DNA of 64,000 bases from Daphnia carinata (Eukaryota > Arthropoda > Branchiopoda > Diplostraca > Daphniidae), in NCBI RefSeq assembly GCF_022539665.2, contig NC_081340.1, positions 6,757,357 through 6,821,356 of the forward strand, in the 5' to 3' direction. A program made the position numbers and the translations under genes. The notes under the pieces were generated by a model. That model did not search any database. It was not told where the DNA came from and saw only the letters and a list, made by a program, of their open reading frames with translations. The first letter of the stretch is position 1, and each line of letters begins with the position of its first letter. Positions 60,701 through 64,000 of the stretch are shown here, piece after piece.

Positions 60701-63700
60701 TAGCAATGTCAGGTATCCTTCACTCCTCTTCTTAAGAATGTGTGCCTGACACACTAAATCTGCTTGGAAATTCCCACACAAATTGGTAGTCTATTTCTGT
60801 CGGATTTCAATGTCACCGATTTCTGTCATAGCTTGAAAAATGTGACAAAGCTTGATCCGCTTAAAATCTAAAATAGAATAGGAAATCAAACGTCCTGCAT
60901 CCATCTAGACGTAAGCCCAAAACATAGAAGAATTCTGATGAAATGCTCTCGCCTGTTAGATTCGCTGTTTTTGCTCTCGGCTCGAGCGCCTATCCCAATT
61001 TCTGCGCCTTCGGCTTGTACATCGACGAACTTCTCGGCAGTCTCGGCGGCGAGAGACTTGCCACGGCGACCTGCGGCGACGAGCTGAGCGGCCAAGAGCA
61101 AACCTTCCGATCCTGGGCCCAGCAAGTCTTCCATGTTCGTGTTTACCCTTTTTGTTTTGATATTCTTACGCCTATTGACGTGTATCAATCCATCGAAACG
61201 ATGAATGATAAAAGCTGGCCATGAATGCACCAATTGCAAAATTTAATCTCGGCTGCAAACATTTCATCCTTTTGTTGCAATTGTTTTAGTATATGGCAGC
61301 TTTTTATAATCTTAAAAATTGATCAGGAAAATTTATGATCTTAGTGGGACGTTCTAATTTCAGAAAGCGCTTAATTTTCGTATGCCCACTTAATCGAATT
61401 ATTGAATATGAATAAGATTCTTATTAGACAAAAAAGAATTTCGTTATTTATGTAGTAGCGAAACAAAGTGGAAAGTCAAGTGATGTTATTTTTCGTTTTG
61501 AATTTTTAGACGGCCTGTGAAACGTTTTGCCTAGAAGACGACGTCAACATCGACGACGTCAGTGCCACGCTACGCAGGGATCTTATTACGTCGGACACGG
61601 TTCGCTTCGTAGCCATCAACCCCCAGGAGAAGCCGATTCACGATATTGTTGCAGGTGCAGTCTCGTACGCCGTGAAGTTGTTTCTTTCTGCACGTCGCAC
61701 ATCTTCTTCTTCTTTTTTTTCTTTTACCCCCTTGACTATGAAATGTTATCTTGTTATCTCGTCACTAGGCCTGTCACAGACGCACGCCAAGAACGTCACC
61801 GAGTGTCCAGTTGTCTTCAACGTGACGCTCGCGAAGGACACTGATGGCCGTACAACCGTCCACGTTGGCCTAAAAATCAGCAACCAATGGATCAACGGGA
61901 CACGCAGCTCGGTGACAGCGGCCACCTACGAACCTGGTGATCACATTGGCGTTTTCGCCGTCAACGACCATACCCTAGTGGCCGGACTGATTGATCGACT
62001 GGGTGCCAATTCTACCCTACCGCCTGACGGCCCTCTCCAGCTGCAAACGCTCACTGAACATAAAGGTACTGCCTGTAGAGGCTGAATAACAAGAGGACAA
62101 CAAAATCGAATTACGGCACTGAAAGTTGAGTCCATTCCACTTGATGGATTTTAGCTCCATTTTTGTTTGATGTGCACGAATTTGTTTCAGTGCCAAAAGG
62201 CGTGTACGTATTCGAAAGAACGTTATGGTACTGTCAGTGACGGTGAAGATCCGGCATTAGTTAAGGATATTTGACGTTTCACAGCTCTGACGTTTGTGCC
62301 GGGCAAGTTTGTAAATGGAAGGAGAACTTTTGGGCTGCAGGGTGGACTTAGACATTGCCCGATCTGGGGATACTAATTGACAACTTAGCAACGTCATGGG
62401 AAGGAAGAGCGTACTTTATGCTATTGGGAAGTTAGGCTGTCCGCCTCGTAGCATCGGTCACTGGGGTGTGTTGTGTCATTTGATTACGTTTCACTTAAAG
62501 CAAGTTTTTTTTTTTTTTTTTTTTTTTTCAAAAGTGATTTATGACGCATGTATTCACTCGCGGTCAAAACGGATGAGAGCTTTTGAATCACTGTGTATTT
62601 TATTTATTCGGATGCAGATGGTGGGAAAACGTGGCAGAATCAAGAACGTCTACCAGCTTGCAGTTTACGGACCCTCCTGTCCCATTATCTCGACATCACA
62701 ACACCGACGTCACAGACCCTCTTGGCTCTACTGGCCGCTCACGCCTCCGCCGAGGAAGACAAGCGACGCCTCCAGCTTCTTGCAACAGTAAATAGATTGC
62801 ATTTTTATTTACGTACGGGGAAAAAAAAAAAGCCCCCTTAATTTCGTCTTAATTTTGTTTTCTTCCACTCAGGATGCTCGAGAATATGAAGATTGGAAAC
62901 ACTGGGGCTTTCCTCATTTACTGGAAACTTTGTTAGAGTTCCCATCGGTTGCCATCGACGCGGCCCTACTTGTATCCCAACTTCCACTGCTCCAGCCCAG
63001 ATTCTACAGCATCTCCTCTTCGCCGCTGATCGATCCTAACCAAATCGATATTACTGCAGCCGTCATCGCCTTCAAAACGCAAGGTATTTTTGATTATGAG
63101 ATTTCGTTTCAATAAGCGCTAGATCACCAATCTAAAGTATCATTTCGATGTGGCCAAAAGGTGGAAAAGGTCCCATACATTACGGCGTCTGCTCCAACTA
63201 CTTAGCTCACCTAAAGAGCGGCGATAAAATTCAATGCTTCTTTCGCAGGTACTTTCATTTCGTTTTAAAAATCTAATCAATTTTTATCTCCGAAAAAAAT
63301 ACAAATTTTTATTGTTTGTATTCATTAGCGCGCCCAATTTTCACTTACCCACCGAAATCGAGAGACCTGTTGTCATGGTGGGTCCTGGAACTGGGGTGGC
63401 ACCGTTCCGTGGCTTTTGGCAACATAAGCAAGCGCTTCAATTAAGTCAGTTCTCCGAATACCCCTCGTCTTATTACATCATAATGTTTATATATACATAT
63501 AACTGTAGAAGGAAAAGAAATGGGTCCCATGCTACTCTTTACCGGCTATCGCTCACCCGATTGCGACCTGTTCGTCGAAGAGAAGTCATCTATGGTAGCC
63601 ACGGGCATCTTAGACTATGCCTTCTTGGCTCTCTCCCGTCATCCGGCCGTCCCCAAGGTATCCAGTTACATTGACCCCCTTCGACCTAAAATTATAATCA

Positions 63701-63914
63701 ATTTTCTTATTTCGTTGATTAGGCTTACGTACAAGACAAGCTGCTGGAAGCCGCTCCGCTAGTATATCGAATGCTGACGCAGCAAAAAGGGCATTTTTAC
63801 GTGTGTGGCGACTGCGCCATGGCTGAGGATGTGGCCAACACCTTGCGCTTGGTGTTTCAAAAAGCCGGTGGATTGGATGCCGAAGAATCGGATGATTTCC
63901 TCATGACCCTTCGA
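51716..63914 (+). CDS. NOS: Nitric oxide synthase, 3' end beyond window
   Basis: Twenty-five exons, 1155 codons: 51716-51868, 53494-53654, 55757-55919, 56857-56948, 57258-57340, 57460-57521, 57604-57746, 57942-58116, 58212-58313, 58413-58465, 58854-58995, 59141-59364, 59481-59529, 59732-59836, 60429-60514, 60584-60712, 60960-61134, 61510-61654, 61769-62065, 62618-62787, 62873-63083, 63161-63248, 63329-63444, 63509-63657 and 63723-63914. The oxygenase domain has the zinc pair Cys55/Cys60, heme ligand Cys149 ([10 protein letters not shown]) and substrate Glu in GWYMTTEI. A basic calmodulin-binding helix (about 475-504) precedes the FMN domain ([25 protein letters not shown]). The FAD site is [10 protein letters not shown], the NADPH sites [10 protein letters not shown] and FYVCGD. 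There is no PDZ domain. It makes NO from arginine in immunity and neural signalling. The donor after MTLR at 63915 shows at least one more exon to the right. Confidence 0.97.
51869..53493 (+). other. NOS intron 1 (1.6 kb), no other gene seen
   Basis: Long intron joining the N-terminal exon to the zinc-site exon, both in phase 0. It contains poly-G (52325-52334) and poly-A runs but no coding signal on either strand. Confidence 0.75.
53655..55756 (+). other. NOS intron 2 (2.1 kb) with unusual purine acceptor
   Basis: The intron has no coding signal. Its 3' end reads GATGAAAAAAAG before exon 3, so the pyrimidine tract lies about 25-45 nt upstream instead of next to the AG. Exon phase and alignment (SIKR joined to LDTESH) require this acceptor. 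Confidence 0.65.
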
Positions 63915-64000
63915 GTATGACGTCTTTCTTTTATTAATGTGCAGCAAGGGAGAGAGAACGACTAAGGTAACGTCAAATTTATTGCTTTTTTATACTGGCA

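Noticed and set aside
1-64000. Search for CRISPR arrays, bacterial operons, rRNA and tRNA genes and long transposons
   Set aside because: None seen. Repeats are microsatellites, homopolymers and one short direct repeat. Very diverged mobile elements cannot be excluded without a library search.

Overview
The window is eukaryotic genomic DNA, almost certainly from an arthropod and most likely a branchiopod crustacean of the Daphnia type. That identification is inference. It rests on intron-rich genes with mostly 50-110 bp GT-AG introns, proteins closest in motif to arthropod/animal orthologues, and AT-rich intergenic DNA full of poly-A/poly-T runs and dinucleotide microsatellites. No bacterial, viral, CRISPR, rRNA or tRNA feature was recognised. 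Exon coordinates were worked out by hand from splice sites, reading-frame phase and family alignment.

Layout, left to right. 1-5447 is gene-poor, with a few exon-like segments. 5448-13694 (-) is a complete Aquarius (AQR) spliceosomal helicase gene whose 2.8 kb fifth intron contains a whole Methuselah-like GPCR gene on the opposite strand (10478-12396, +). AQR shares a 213 bp divergent promoter with SPRTN/Spartan, the DNA-protein crosslink protease (13908-15475, +). SPRTN converges on DNALI1, an axonemal dynein light intermediate chain (15599-16720, -). Synaptotagmin 4 follows (17516-20013, -, 5' end unresolved), then about 4 kb without a recognisable gene, then MPP10/MPHOSPH10 of the U3 snoRNP (24124-26721, -). 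Two small unassigned gene candidates lie before ELL, the super elongation complex factor (28246-38566, +), whose long introns and probable long 3' UTR are rich in simple repeats.

The right half holds an IKK-beta-type kinase (41679-44646, +), an unassigned coiled-coil protein (45340-46627, -), a SLC25A16-like mitochondrial carrier (47990-49336, -) and a nitric oxide synthase gene (51716 to beyond the right edge, +; 25 exons seen, 1155 codons, last exon(s) missing).

There is no operon logic. Several genes serve RNA synthesis and processing (AQR, MPP10, ELL), two serve innate immunity or signalling (IKK, NOS), and two are neuronal or ciliary (SYT4, DNALI1). The most notable points are the nested GPCR, a tandem PIP-box-like repeat in SPRTN, an IKK activation loop with Ser177 and Thr181 plus a putative NEMO-binding motif at its C-terminus, a Ca-site substitution in SYT4, a 26-nt perfect palindrome centred on an E-box in an ELL intron, and two 66-nt in-frame, stop-free introns (AQR and SPRTN).
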